Below the pieces are notes generated by a model. That model made no database searches and was not told the origin of the DNA. It saw only the letters and a program-made list of their open reading frames with translations. Source: Adiantum capillus-veneris (Eukaryota; Streptophyta; Polypodiopsida; Polypodiales; Pteridaceae). From it: DNA of 64,000 nucleotides. Within the stretch, counting starts at the first letter, position 1; each line of letters starts with the position of its first letter. Where the stretch lies: NCBI GenBank assembly GCA_014529385.2, contig CM043965.1, forward strand, positions 62,767,933-62,831,932. Direction: 5' to 3'. Shown piece by piece: positions 21,590-31,920 of the stretch. The position numbers were made by a program, and so were the translations under genes.

Positions 21590-22127
21590 TGTGATGACGT
21601 GGCGGACAGCAAAAACCCTAATTTCTGCCAGAAACCCTAAAATTCTTACAAACCCTAATTTTTGCCAAAAACCCTAAATTCCGGAAATCGCGGAGGCGGA
21701 TTATTAATTTTTTTTTTTTTTTGGAAAATGATGAGCGACGCGAATTTTGCTTTTGCTTTTTTTTAATAAAAAAAAGAGAAAAGACTCTCTAAGAGAGAGA
21801 GAGAACTGATGCTTTTGATTTTAAAAGCTTTTGGGGCTCTGCTTTTGGGCATCCCTTGTAACCTTTAAATTAGTGGTGAGGGCCTCACTTCTCAGAGCAT
21901 CTGGATGCAGAGTCTGAGAGTGAAACCCTAACCGCTCTCTTGTACTTTGATGATTGATTAATATAAAAAGAAATACCGAAAGGGGCGCCAGTCTTTGGGG
22001 CCAATATCTCTAGGCACGGAACTCCGCCGGGCCAGTGCAAATCTATTGTGATCTGTGAATTGTTTTGAAGTGGTAATTTGGTGCTGTCGCGGTTGATTCT
22101 TGACTTGGAGTGTCCAAGTCTGTTACA
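21590..22127 (+). mobile_element. 5' LTR of LTR-1
   Basis: Starts TGTGATGACG, lacking about 8 bp present at the 3' LTR start (TGTCACAAAGTGATGACG), and has an extra ~20-bp duplicated segment near 21610-21640. It ends GTCTGTTACA. Contains a TATA box at 21962-21969 directly followed by the block shared by all chromovirus-type LTRs here (21968-22028). Confidence 0.85.
21962..22028 (+). promoter_or_regulatory. TATA box and conserved LTR block
   Basis: TATAAAAA is followed by ACCGAAAGGGGCGCCA, GTCTTTGGGGCCAATATC and GGAACTCCGCC. The expected start site, about 30 nt after the TATA box, falls inside the block, so it probably marks the transcription start and beginning of R. Related blocks occur in seven other LTR copies in the window. 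Confidence 0.55.
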
Positions 22128-22128
22128 G

Positions 22129-22140
22129 TGGTATCAGAGC
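22129..22140 (+). promoter_or_regulatory. Primer-binding site of LTR-1
   Basis: TGGTATCAGAGC, complementary to the 3' end of plant initiator tRNA-Met, one base after the LTR end. It primes minus-strand DNA synthesis. Confidence 0.88.
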
Positions 22141-22198
22141 CCGGCCGATTTCTCTTCTACGAGAAATCCGATCCCCGAATTTTTTTCCCGCGGCACCT

Positions 22199-23767
22199 AT
22201 GGCTTCAAGCAATGATCAGTCGACTCCCTCTGCATCTGGAGATGCGGGCTGGGATCACAACGAAGATTCAGACAGAGAGTATGGCCCGCCTCGGCCTACT
22301 CAGGCGGAGCAAAGAGAGATGGAGCGTCGTCAATTGATTGGCGATGCAACAAAGATGATGCTCAATTTTGCCAAGGACCCGAAGATGGCAAAATATATGA
22401 ACCAGACCTCTTTGGAAGAGGTACTGATGGAGTGGCAGAGAACCACAACACCACTCCCGAAACCCGCTCTCAAGAAACCTTCTGCCTCCAAGAAAAATAC
22501 GGAGCAGGAACTGGAGAACGTGGTTGATGCATGGATTGCTCAGCTTTTTGACACGCAAAAGAAAGCCAAAAAGCACGGCAAAAAGTAGAAGAAAGGCACT
22601 GACTTCCCGGGATATTTGGGTCGTCGGTTGACATTTGACAAGGCAAAGAAACGGAAGAAGCTTGTTCGATTTGAAGGAGTACCCAGTTCTTCTTCTTCTT
22701 CTTCTGACAGTTCTTCTAGCTCCTCGGATTAGAGCGAAGAAGACAGAAAAAAGCAAAAAGCGAAGCAAGACACAAAGCTTTGGAACGGGCAAGAAAAAGG
22801 CAAAGAAGGCTACATCTCGCCCAAAGACTGACAGTTCTACTGAGGACTCGTCTACAGACAGCTCAGATTCTAATGACGGAAAGTTTTATGCGAACAAGAA
22901 GAATTTTTACAAAGCCAACCAGTATGACTTTCTCAAAGATAAAAGCAAGAAAGTCCGAGAGTTTAAGGAAGGTGGCCACTCGATCAAGTTTGATACTTTT
23001 CAGGATACTCAGATGCTTCAAAGGCTTTGTCTTTTATACAGCAGTTTGACATCGCTTTCGCGGGAGGACGCTATTCAGAGCACTCCAAGATTCGGAGAGC
23101 TGCCTCTTACTTTAAGGGGAATGCTCGTACTTGGTGGTCCACGCTTCTATTAAGCAAGACTGTGCCACTTACATGGCTGAAATTCAAGAGGCTTTTTATT
23201 TCTTCTTGGTTGACTCAAGAATATGAACGAGATATACGAGCTGCTTGGAACCATCTCCGGATGACCAAGAGCGATACAGTGAATTCTTATTGTGAAAGAT
23301 TCTGGAACTCTTTTCTACCCGCCTCTTCATTCAAGAAGATCTCATTCAGAGAACAGATTGAGCGGTTTACCTTGGGTCTACCTACAGAGATCCGAGATCA
23401 CTGCTTGGAACAGAAGTCAGCTTCTATTCAGGAGTTGATGAGTCATGCGAAGCGGGGCTTTGCCATTCACTCTGGCAGTCTGACCTACCCCACAGATGAG
23501 GCCATGACACAACGAGCCGAACAGACTTCTGTGAATGAAAGTAGAATGAAAAAGAGCAACCCAGAGAAAAAAAAGGATGCACGACCCAAGCTTACTCTTG
23601 AGGAGAGAGCTCGCTTCATCAGAGAGGGGAAGTGCTTTGGATGCGGGGAACATGGACATATTTCCGCGAAGTGCCCTGATAAGGCACAGAAAGAACAGAA
23701 TGATAAAGACGACGACAGGTCTGAGAGTTCGAGAGCAGCTGAGGAATGTGGCAGAAAAGGCAGATAG
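22199..23767 (+). pseudogene. LTR-1 gag, broken
   Basis: Starts at MASSNDQSTPSASGDAGWDH. An acidic, then Lys/Ser-rich N-terminal part leads to the capsid region (QQFDIAFAGGRYSEHSKIRR, GNARTWWSTLLL, WNHLRMTKSDTVNSYCERFW, REQIERFTLGLPTEIRDHCL) and one CCHC knuckle, CFGCGEHGHISAKC. The frame is broken by TAG at 22586-22588 and 22730-22732 and by frameshifts near 22790 and 23010. Gag forms the particle in which reverse transcription occurs. Confidence 0.85.
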
Positions 23768-24296
23768 AAAAGCAGAACTGGTACCACATGGCGTGGGACT
23801 TGCACCGAATCTAATGAATGAAAGTACAAACTTTGCCGTTTTTTTTGGGGCAAAGTGAAGGATCAGGAAGCTCTTTTGAAGGAGCCAAGGCCAACTTCTT
23901 TTCACTTGGAATTGGCGGCTTGATTTGGAACTACGCCCGAGAGACTGACGCCACAGGCGGAGGTATTTCGACTGGCACGCGGATGGGATGTTGCCATTAC
24001 ACCGAGCATTGGCAAACTTCGTTTGCAATGACAGGGGTGTTCAGGGCACGTGAGTGACGTTCTACTCGGGATCCCTTGGTACCACAAGAACTACGCCGTG
24101 GTTGACTACCGGGCCGAGAAAGCGACTTTGATAAATGAAGGGCTTAGAGATTGTACTTGATGAACTTCAGTTTTCTTACTCATTCTTTTGGGAGAACTGA
24201 ACGATGGATAAAGGTTGAATATGTTTTGACCTGAAGAAAAGAACGCCAAGATTTTTTTTTTTTTCTCCACGCTCATGCCGATTGCTTTTGAGAGGG
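23768..24296 (+). pseudogene. LTR-1 protease remnant
   Basis: Only the distal part is recognisable: SDVLLGIPWYHKNYAVVDYR (about 24052-24110), the LG-P-W motif that follows retropepsin domains in Ty3/gypsy elements. No D-S/T-G active-site motif is visible between the gag stop and here, so the catalytic half is deleted or too decayed to see. Confidence 0.55.
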
Positions 24297-25211
24297 CCTG
24301 AAGATCATACCATTGATCTGATATCTGGAAGCACGCCACCGAATCGGCCACCTTATCGTGTGAGCCGAGTACAGAATGAAAAGATTATGAACTCAGTGAA
24401 AGACCTCTTGGAAAAGGGTCTTGTCCAGCCTAGTACTTCACCGTATTGCTCTCCAGTGTTGTTGGTTTTGACGAAAGACGGATCTTGGAGAATGTGCATC
24501 GATTATAGCAGTCTCAACGAAATCACCATCAAGAACAGATTTCCGATTCCTAGGATCGATGATATACTCGACAGGTTACAGGGATCCTCGTGCTTTAGCA
24601 GGATTGACTTGAAGAGTGGATATCATCAGATCAAGATAGCACCAAGAGATGTCTACAAGACAGCTTTTCGGACGACTTTTGGGTTATTTGAGTTTTTGGT
24701 GATGCCTTTTGGCTTAACCAATGCTCCTGCGACATTTAACCGGATGATGGACAGGATTTTTCGAGAGTACAGGCTATTTGTTGGCACTTTATTTGACGAC
24801 ATCATTGTTTTCTCCAAAAATGAGGCAGAACTCAGAGATCATCTGCTTCAAGTCTTTCAGGCATTACGAGATCACACATTAGTGATTAATGCTACGAAAA
24901 GTGAATTTTTCCTACCAGAGATACATTTTTTGGGACACATTGTGTCAATAGCAGGAGTGCAAATGAACCCGGCCAAGATAGAGACTATCCGTGATTGGCC
25001 CGATTTGAGGAATGTCCATGAAGCTAGAAGCTTCTTGGGACTGTGTTCGTACTACAGGCGGTTCATACGAAAGTTTGCAGAGGTTGCTTCCCCTTTGCAG
25101 ACCTTGACACAGAAAGGAGTACCTTTTTCGTGGGGACCCACAGAGGTGACTGCCTTTCAGACATTGACAGAGAAATTGACTACGGGACCTACTTTGACTT
25201 TGCCGGACTTG
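24297..25211 (+). pseudogene. LTR-1 reverse transcriptase domain
   Basis: A complete Ty3-type RT: PPYRVSRVQNEKIMNSVKDL, STSPYCSPVLLVLTKDGSWR, MCIDYSSLNEITIKNRFPIP, FSRIDLKSGYHQIKIAPRDV, LFEFLVMPFGLTNAPATFNR, GTLFDDIIVFSKNEAELRD, KSEFFLPEIHFLGHIVS. The catalytic motif is LFDD where related elements have YxDD or FxDD. The frame stops at TAG 25212-25214; the following RNase H is in the same frame. Confidence 0.9.
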
Positions 25212-25214
25212 TAG

Positions 25215-25570
25215 AAGTCATTTGAAGTGTATTGTGATGCTTGTGGTCGTAGTCTGGGTACGGTCTTGATGCAAGAAGGCCATGTCATAGCTTACGAGAG
25301 CCGTTTGTTCTGTAGGCCGAAGATGACAACACAGATCTATGAGAAAGAGCTTTTGGCGGTTATCCATGCTCTTACTCAGTGGCGGCATTACCTACTCGGA
25401 GCGGTTTTTACTGTCTTTACAGACCATCAGAGTTTGCGCTACTTCTTGTCACAGAAGCAGCTTTCGGAAAAGCAGATGCGGTGGATGAACATCTTGTCAC
25501 AGTTCCACTTCGAGATTGTCCATGTGCAGGGACAGAAGAAGGAGGTGGTAGATGCTTTGTCTCGAAAACC
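25215..25570 (+). pseudogene. LTR-1 RNase H domain
   Basis: KSFEVYCDACGRSLGTVLMQ, EGHVIAYESRLFCRPKMT, YEKELLAVIHALTQWRHYLL, FTVFTDHQSLRYFLSQKQLS, RWMNILSQFHFEIVHVQGQK and VVDALSRKP: the complete Ty3 RNase H fold, with the catalytic acids in CDA, EKE, TDH and DALSR. It is open for its whole length and runs on into integrase, but is separated from RT by a single TAG. Confidence 0.88.
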
Positions 25571-26371
25571 GTTGGTTCTGGCTATTTCCGCAATACATCA
25601 TAGGAGCTTCGAGGATATGGTCGATCAGTATGCCACAGATACAGATTTTGCAGATATTTTCACTCGGATACGGGATGGGGAGATAGTAGCTGGATACTCC
25701 CTTCGGGAAGGCTACTCGATGAAAAAGACTATGTTGTGCGTTACACAGCCGTTGAGGGAAAAGGTTATGACTGATTGCCACTGTCCACCTTTTACAGGTC
25801 ACCGCGGCATTGCTACCACCATGAAAGGGGTAGAGAGAGATTTCTTTTGGCGGAGACTGAAGAAGGATGTGGAAGAGTTTGTGCGCAGTTGCTTGGTATG
25901 CCAGAAGGTCAAGTTTGACAGGCATAAGGCACAGGGATTGTTACAGCCTTTACCCATACCCACCCGCCCCTGGGAAAATATTGAAATGGATTTCATTTTT
26001 TTTTGATCTCCTGAGAATACAGAATGATCACGATGATTTTCCGATTACATGGCACGCCTGAGACGATTGTCTCCGACAGAGACCCCAGATTTATGAGTTT
26101 GTTTTGGAAGGCAATTTGGGAGAACATTGACACGCAGTTGCAGTTCTCGTCATCGTTCCACTTGCAGACTGACGGGCAATCTGAGATTGCCAATTTAGTG
26201 ATTTTAGATTTATTGAAGTCTTGTATCTCGCATCAGAAGACTCAATGGGAAAAGAACTTACCTTTGGTGGAATTTGCTTACAATAACACGATACACTCTT
26301 CGACGGGGAAGATGCCATGTGAGATTGTTGAAACTGCTGCGAAGGTTCCATCCTTCCTGAGCACGAAAGAT
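25571..26371 (+). pseudogene. LTR-1 integrase with a deletion in the catalytic core
   Basis: The zinc-binding HHCC domain is intact (DCHCPPFTGHRGIATTMKG and FVRSCLVCQKVKFDRHKA). The core begins NIEMDFIFF (first catalytic Asp), then a frameshift and a loss of about 40 residues lead directly to RLHGTPETIVSDRDPRFMSL (second Asp) and HLQTDGQSEIANLVILDLLK (Glu). The D,D-35-E triad residues remain, but the segment between the first and second Asp is missing, so the enzyme cannot fold normally. Confidence 0.85.
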
Positions 26372-26935
26372 TAGAAATTTGAAGCGGATGAATATTCGCG
26401 AGATTTGGATACGGCTTTTGTCAAGGTTCGCGAGACTTTACAGAAGTCTCAAGAACGACAGAAAAAGGCAGCGGATCGCCATCGTCGCGACTGGAAACCG
26501 AAGGAGGATGATTGGGTGCTCTTACTTTTGAGAAGGCACGCCTAAGAAAGAAAAAGGGAAAGGAGAGGCTTTTTCCAAAGCTTAGTATGTGATACTACGG
26601 ACCTTTCCAGATTACTGACAAGATAAATGATGTCTCCTTCCGATTGGAACGGCCAGATACTTGGAGGATTCATAATGCATTGCATGTGAGTCTCTTGAAC
26701 CCTGTTAAGGGTGATGTGCCTGATGATGGGGAGCCTGATGAGCAACCCGAAGTGGAAGAAAACGAGGAGATCCTTGTTCCTGAACAGATTTTGGCACATA
26801 ACGATACGAAGAAAGGTAAAGCCCGAAGGCGGTTCTTGGTTTAGTTCAAGAACTTTCCTGCATTTGATGCGAAGTGGATGGAGGAGGAGGACCTAGCAGA
26901 TACTCCTCGGATTGTGAAACTTTACCTCCATGTTT
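26372..26935 (+). pseudogene. LTR-1 integrase C-terminus and chromodomain
   Basis: After a TAG (26372-26374) the same frame gives FEADEYSRDLDTAFVKVRET and KAADRHRRDWKPKEDDWVLL (GPY/F-type region). After a frameshift it continues with RPDTWRIHNALHVSLLNPVK and EENEEILVPEQILAHNDTKK, a TAG (26842-26844), then FKNFPAFDAKWMEEEDL. The last blocks match the chromodomain of plant chromoviruses, which directs integration to particular chromatin. Confidence 0.8.
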
Positions 26936-27528
26936 AGGTTTAGCATAGTCTACTCCAAACGGAACCCAGAATTCAGCTTGGCCGGAGATCTGGTGCAGTG
27001 GGATGCACAAGAGGGGAGTCACTCCACTCCTTTGTCAACAGATGCCTCGATTTTGATACTAAAGTCACTGATGTCTCTTTGAGCTTCAGGGATACTGAGA
27101 GCTGACAGTATTCTGCTGGATGACTTTATGAAATGGAATTCCTAATTATGATACTGATTTGTTCTTGACTTCTTGTGAGTGCAGGAACTGGTAGACGAAA
27201 TGACTGCAGCATTTTGGTCTACTTGATCTCGAATAGACATGGTTGCAATAGGGGTTAGTCAATCGGACATCGATGAGGTCCCGATTGGACCTAGATGTGA
27301 TTGCTAGCTACATTGCCGATAAATCATGGTCTAAGATCCGAATGAATGTTGAATGTCATGTGATGTCCTGTGATGTCGTGTGATGTGACTGTCGATTTTG
27401 TACATGTGCTAGATGTGTGTTCCTAGTACGAAGGTACTAACTGTCAGTGTCTGCTAAGACAGTTTATGGCTTTTGTCGGTTTTGCAGGGGTAATCGCGGT
27501 CGATTACAATGCTTTCAAGAGGGGGGTA
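26936..27528 (+). other. LTR-1 3' untranslated region and polypurine tract
   Basis: Non-coding. It contains a short repeat of TGTGATGTC units (27353-27400) and ends with the polypurine tract AAGAGGGGGG at 27517-27526, which primes plus-strand DNA, two bases before the 3' LTR. Confidence 0.75.
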
Positions 27529-28058
27529 TGTCACAAAGTGATGACGTGGCGGACAGCAGAAACCCTAAAATTCTTGCAAACCCTAATTTTTGCCAAAAAC
27601 CCTAAATTCTGGAAATCGCGGAGGCGGATTATTATTATTATTTTTTTTTTTTGGAAATTGATGAGCGAGGCGAATTTTGCTTTTGCTTTTTTTTTTATAA
27701 AAAAAAGAGAAAAGACTCTCTAAGAGAGAGAGAGAACTGATGCTTTTGATTTTAAAAGCTTTTGGGGCTCTGCTTTTGGGCATCCCTTGTAACCTTTAAA
27801 TTAGTGGTGAGGGCCTCACTTCTCAGAGCATCTGGACGCAGAGTCTGAGAGTGAAACCCTAACCGCTCTCTTGTACTTTGATGATTGATTAATATAAAAA
27901 GAAATACCAAAAGGGGCGCCAGTCTTTGGGGCCAATATCTCTAGGCACGGAACTCCGCCGGGCCAGTGCAAATATATTGTTATCTGTGAATTGTTTTGAA
28001 GTGGTAATTTGGTGCTGTCGCGGTTGATTCTTGACTTGGAGTGTCCAAGTCTGTTACA
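27529..28058 (+). mobile_element. 3' LTR of LTR-1 (530 bp)
   Basis: Begins TGTCACAAAGTGATGACG and ends GTCTGTTACA. Apart from the short indels at its start and in the T-rich region, it is nearly identical to the 5' LTR, including the TATA box and conserved block at 27898-27960. Confidence 0.88.
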
Positions 28059-28326
28059 TCTAGTCCTCTCTCGTCCAAGTCTAGCCAGAGTAGGCTGGGT
28101 CTAGTCCTCTCTCGTCAAGGTCTAGCCAAGAGGTCTAGTCACTTGCCCTGGTCTAGTGGAGTTTGGACCAGTGTGCAGTAAGTAAAGGTCTTCGTGCCCA
28201 AAGCTTGGGTGGGCTTCTAGTTACTGCATGACACATACAAGGTAGACAAAAGAGCGACATAGCCCACTACTAAGTCCTTTTAAGTACTACCACAAGAAGT
28301 GTCAACCCTGACCAGGGGACTTCGAA

Positions 28327-29448
28327 GAAAAGGTTCTGGATGGGTTGGCCAACCTGTTGCTTCAGCCCAAAGAGACTTTTGCAGAACTCATGAACAGAAC
28401 AAAGTCTCTGGTCACCAAGCTTCCTCAGCAACCAGGTGAGTTTATGGTCAAGAAATGGGTAGAGAAGGCTCTTCCAAAGACTTCTGAGCAAAAACTCAGA
28501 AAGAATCTCCGACCTGACGGCACCCTTGAGGAGTTTGTTGCATCTGCTACTAGGATAGAGGGGGCAGGGAAGCTGTTTACCGACTCGACTGCCTCTGTAC
28601 TCTTGGAGAGTCCATATGACCCTTTGACTTCTTTACGTAGGGAACTTGAAGCCCTAAAACTACAACGTGCTCTTCAAGAGGAGAAATCAATCTCTCTTAG
28701 ACTGGAGTAGCCCCCACATCACGAGGCTTTGGATCAAATGAAGAGGGAGCTAGCAGAGCTTAGGTCTGAGCAGGAGGCTAAGGCTACGGTTTGGTGTAGC
28801 TCATGCGGCTCTCCAGGGCACCCTCCACATGAATGCCCCCTTAGGGTTTACTGCCACTTCTATGAAAAGTCTGGACAGGAGGACAAGGATTGCTACGACC
28901 TAAAGGGATTGCGACAAATACAACAAATTCTTGGTCCTAATGTTCAACAAGGGCCACCACCTGCGTCCAACATGGTTTCCCCCTATGGGCATCCAAACCA
29001 CATGCCACCTTTGCCGACAGCCCGTCCTTTGCAAGGTATGCAAAGTACTTTTCCCTCTCAGAGCTTTTATCATGCCCATTCTCCCTCAGCCCATCAAAGT
29101 TTCTATGCCTCCACCTCTAACTCCGTGCACCAGGAGCAAGGACTACCTCGCCCTTCGGGCTTCGACTCGCCCATTGAGTCGACCCATTCTGTGCTACAGA
29201 TGCGGGGAATATGGACATTACCAAATCAAATGCCCCGTACCAGAAGGGTCCCCTCCCTGTCATCATTGCCCTGAAGCAAAGGATCACTACAGTAAGGAAC
29301 TGTCCCAAACTTCGTGCATCTACTCGTCTTTGAACCCAAGTCAAAGCCAAAATGAGTTTACCTTTCCCAAGCTCAATCTGATAGCAGTTAGGACCATTCC
29401 TCAGCCGCCCCCTTCTGCCCATGTGGTTACCTCTCAAGATAAGTTGTA
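28327..29448 (+). pseudogene. LTR-2 gag (copy at 28 kb), broken
   Basis: QPKETFAELMNRTKSLVTKL, PGEFMVKKWVEKALPKTSEQ, then a TAG at 28708-28710 (AAG or CAG in relatives), then CSSCGSPGHPPHEC, CHFYEKSGQEDKDC (His changed to Gln), a long Pro/Ser/His-rich spacer, CYRCGEYGHYQIKC and CHHCPEAKDHYSKE. A frameshift near 29150 and a TAG at 29447-29449, where the 58-kb copy has CAG, break the frame. Confidence 0.8.
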
Positions 29449-29449
29449 G

Positions 29450-30625
29450 TTGGTAGATGAGCTAGCGGGCGTCCTCACTCGGGCCCAGAGAGCCGCTCTC
29501 GGTCTTAGCATTCCAGCAAGTTCAACTCCCCCACACATTCTTACAACAGTGGATACCCTGCCTTCAGCTGTTGACAAGCCACCCCCCAGTGCCAAGCAAG
29601 AATCCAAATCTTTTCTCTCCGATATTGATGAAGCTTTCTTGGAAGCAGTTGCTGATCTACAACAGATCAAGGTACCAGAGAAACCATCGGTAGAAAAAGA
29701 AAAGCTTACAACAGAGACAATCTTGAAGAACACCTGCCAACAAGTGTCCCTCTATGACATGCTGTGGCTAGATGCAAGTTTTAGAAGTGACATCCTTGCT
29801 GTTATTGAGTCACTTTACCCTGGAGCAAGTCCTAGTGACGGGCACCTCCTTGTGCGACCATCAGAGTCCTATATGATATCCCATCCGGCTGCTCTCCTCA
29901 CTGATTATAGAAGCCCTCTTCTCACCGTGTCCGTCTTGGGGCGGGAATTCTCAGGAATGATAGTGGATGGTGGATCTGGCATCAACCTGATGCCCGAGTT
30001 CACTATGTTGACTCTAGGTCTACAGCCTACTCGCTTTGCTCCCTTCACGGCTACATTGTCTGACTAGAGGACAGTCTACCCAGTGGGCATAGTGGACAAA
30101 GTGCCTTTGCAGGTACAAGACTTCACCTTTAACTTGGATTTTGTTGTGGTTCGTCTTCCCCATGTTGAGGGCGGATTTCCCTTGCTCATTGGTAGACCAT
30201 GGCTGCGACACACTAAAGCACTTCATGATTGGGGAAACGATGCCATGTGGATACTTTCTCTTGGCTCCCCAATGCAACCCTTTCGCCTAGAAGGAGGCAT
30301 GGATCCCGCCATACAACATAGTTCTTTGTCCCTAGAAACCAGCCTTGAATTGGAACAGCCTACTCCACCTAACGGGTTAGAGGAAGATCTGCTGGAGTGG
30401 TTGGACGCTACCAAATCTATGTTGTGTTATGGAGTCTGTATTCAATATTTGCCGGAGGGTACACCCTCTTCCAACGTTTCCACAATAACTAAACCCAATG
30501 AGCCACCTGAGTCAGCTCAAAGGGTGGAGGTCATAGAACCTACTCACTATGCGCCCCTGGTGGAAGCCTTTGGATTGGGTGAGCCTACGAAGATTCATAG
30601 TAGCGGAAACAAATCTCCTCTATAG
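29450..30625 (+). pseudogene. LTR-2 protease region (copy at 28 kb)
   Basis: ELAGVLTRAQRAALGLSIPA opens a linker; EFSGMIVDGGSGINLMPEF (active-site Asp near 29965) is the retropepsin core. A TAG at 30065-30067 replaces a CAG kept at 58735. It continues GIVDKVPLQVQDFTFNLDF and PLLIGRPWLRHTKALHDW. The frame then runs into a variable acidic tail. Confidence 0.8.
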
Positions 30626-31119
30626 GAGTTCACCCCTACCATCATTAGTCCCATTGGTGTCTGCTTCTCCGACCAAGAATAAGCTCTCCTCTGTGTCTAG
30701 CAAACTCCCTTCACCGAGCTTCTTCAAGGCGGGATACAACAAAAAAAAGTTGATTTCAAGCTTGATGGGCTCCCCGCTCATGATGTCTCTCTGCTTTTTA
30801 ACGCAGCAAACTCTTTACCTACAAGGAATTCTTTAGTAGTGCCATCTCCAGACCCAATAAAAGGAAGACACTTTTGCGACTCTTGTACTCACCCCGCGCT
30901 GCTAGACAAGATGCAGAACAGATTTCTACGGTCCATGTCATAGAAGATAAGGTTAGCCTCATTCAAGGTTACAGAAGCATCAAGCAATACTGATTTTGGA
31001 AGAGACTGGGTTGTAAAACTATTGGGAAGACCATTGGGTATACTGCTAGGTGGACCTTTTGTCGGGAATCAGACCACCACAAAACTCAGCTTTGATGGTA
31101 GGCTATCTGTGTATGTGCA

Positions 31120-31600
31120 TGTGCACTCAGCCCTTCACCAACCCCCCCTAGACCCTATCCCCTCCTCGCCCTACCCACACCCTGTCAACCCTCGCCCCTC
31201 ACTATTCCTATCTCGCCCCTACCCTCGCCCCTTTCCACCCCCTCATGCTCTCGCCCCTATCTACCCCCTACTCGCCCCTACCCTCCCCCTCACACTCACT
31301 CGCCCCTACCCACCCCTCCCACTCACTCGCCCCTCTCCACCCCTCTTGCCCTCGCCCCTACCTAGAGCCCTCGCCCCCTACCCACCCCTCTTCACCCCTC
31401 TTGCCCTCGCCCCTACCCAGTGCCCACCCCCTACTTGCCCCTACCCCAACCCTTCACACTTATTTGCCCCACCCCCTCCCTCCCCTACCCCTATCCACCG
31501 TCTCCCCTCGTTCCTAGTCTTCACCACCTCTGCCCCTATCCACCCTCTCTCCTCCTTCCTAGTCCTCACCACCATATCCCCTACCTTCCCCTCCACTCTC
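31120..31600 (+). repeat. C-rich minisatellite in LTR-2
   Basis: About 480 bp of imperfect CTCGCCCCTACCCACCCC-type repeats; the minus strand has many G3-G5 runs and could form quadruplexes. A similar tract (59780-60110) occupies the same place in the third LTR-2 copy, so it belongs to the element. Confidence 0.85.
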
Positions 31601-31920
31601 CAGTGTTCACAAGATGCAAGGCGTGATTAATTCACCGGCGCAATTCCAGTCAGATTTTGAGCTTGCCTTGAAGAATACTGAAAAATTTTCGCGGGCAGAG
31701 TATCTCTCGTGGCAGGTGTCTGTACTTTTTCATCATCTCCTACAATTGCCTACATCCTTTTCCTTCAGAACTTACTATCTTCTCTACACGCAGCTTCTTC
31801 AGTTTGGTTGGTCTACAATTTGCTCTGCCAGTTCCAGTGCCCTCTCTAGTTTCAGTATTCTCTGCCAGTTTCTCAGTGTTTGTCTCACAGAGACGGTGAG
31901 TGGTTTTGTGGCGGGTAACC
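31601..31920. other. Pyrimidine-rich tail between minisatellite and LTR
   Basis: Probably the 3' part of the LTR-2 derivative. A frame of 103 codons begins at 31614 (MQGVINSPAQFQSDFELALK), but no family is recognised. No clear polypurine tract precedes the LTR. Confidence 0.35.

Larger units (their letters stand above)
21590..28058 (+). mobile_element. LTR-1, nearly complete chromovirus (Ty3/gypsy)
   Basis: Order: 5' LTR, PBS, gag with zinc knuckle, protease remnant, RT, RNase H, integrase, chromodomain, polypurine tract, 3' LTR. The domain order PR-RT-RH-INT plus the chromodomain define a chromovirus. The LTRs are nearly identical, so the insertion is young, yet the coding region has stops, frameshifts and an integrase deletion; this copy was probably made from a defective genome or decayed by C-to-T mutation. 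No target-site duplication is found. Confidence 0.88.
28059..31920 (+). mobile_element. LTR-2 copy, internal region (gag-protease, no RT)
   Basis: Leader repeats (28059-28250), a gag lacking its first ~430 bp, protease, then a segment (30840-31120) shared with the third copy, a C-rich minisatellite (31120-31600) and a pyrimidine-rich tail to the LTR at 31921. No RT, RNase H or integrase is present between protease and LTR, so it is a non-autonomous derivative. Its 5' LTR is missing; LTR-1 adjoins the leader. Confidence 0.75.

Noticed and set aside
31022-31630. 202-codon Pro-rich open frame
   Set aside because: It is the translation of the C-rich minisatellite. Repeats without stop-forming bases give long open frames in all three phases.
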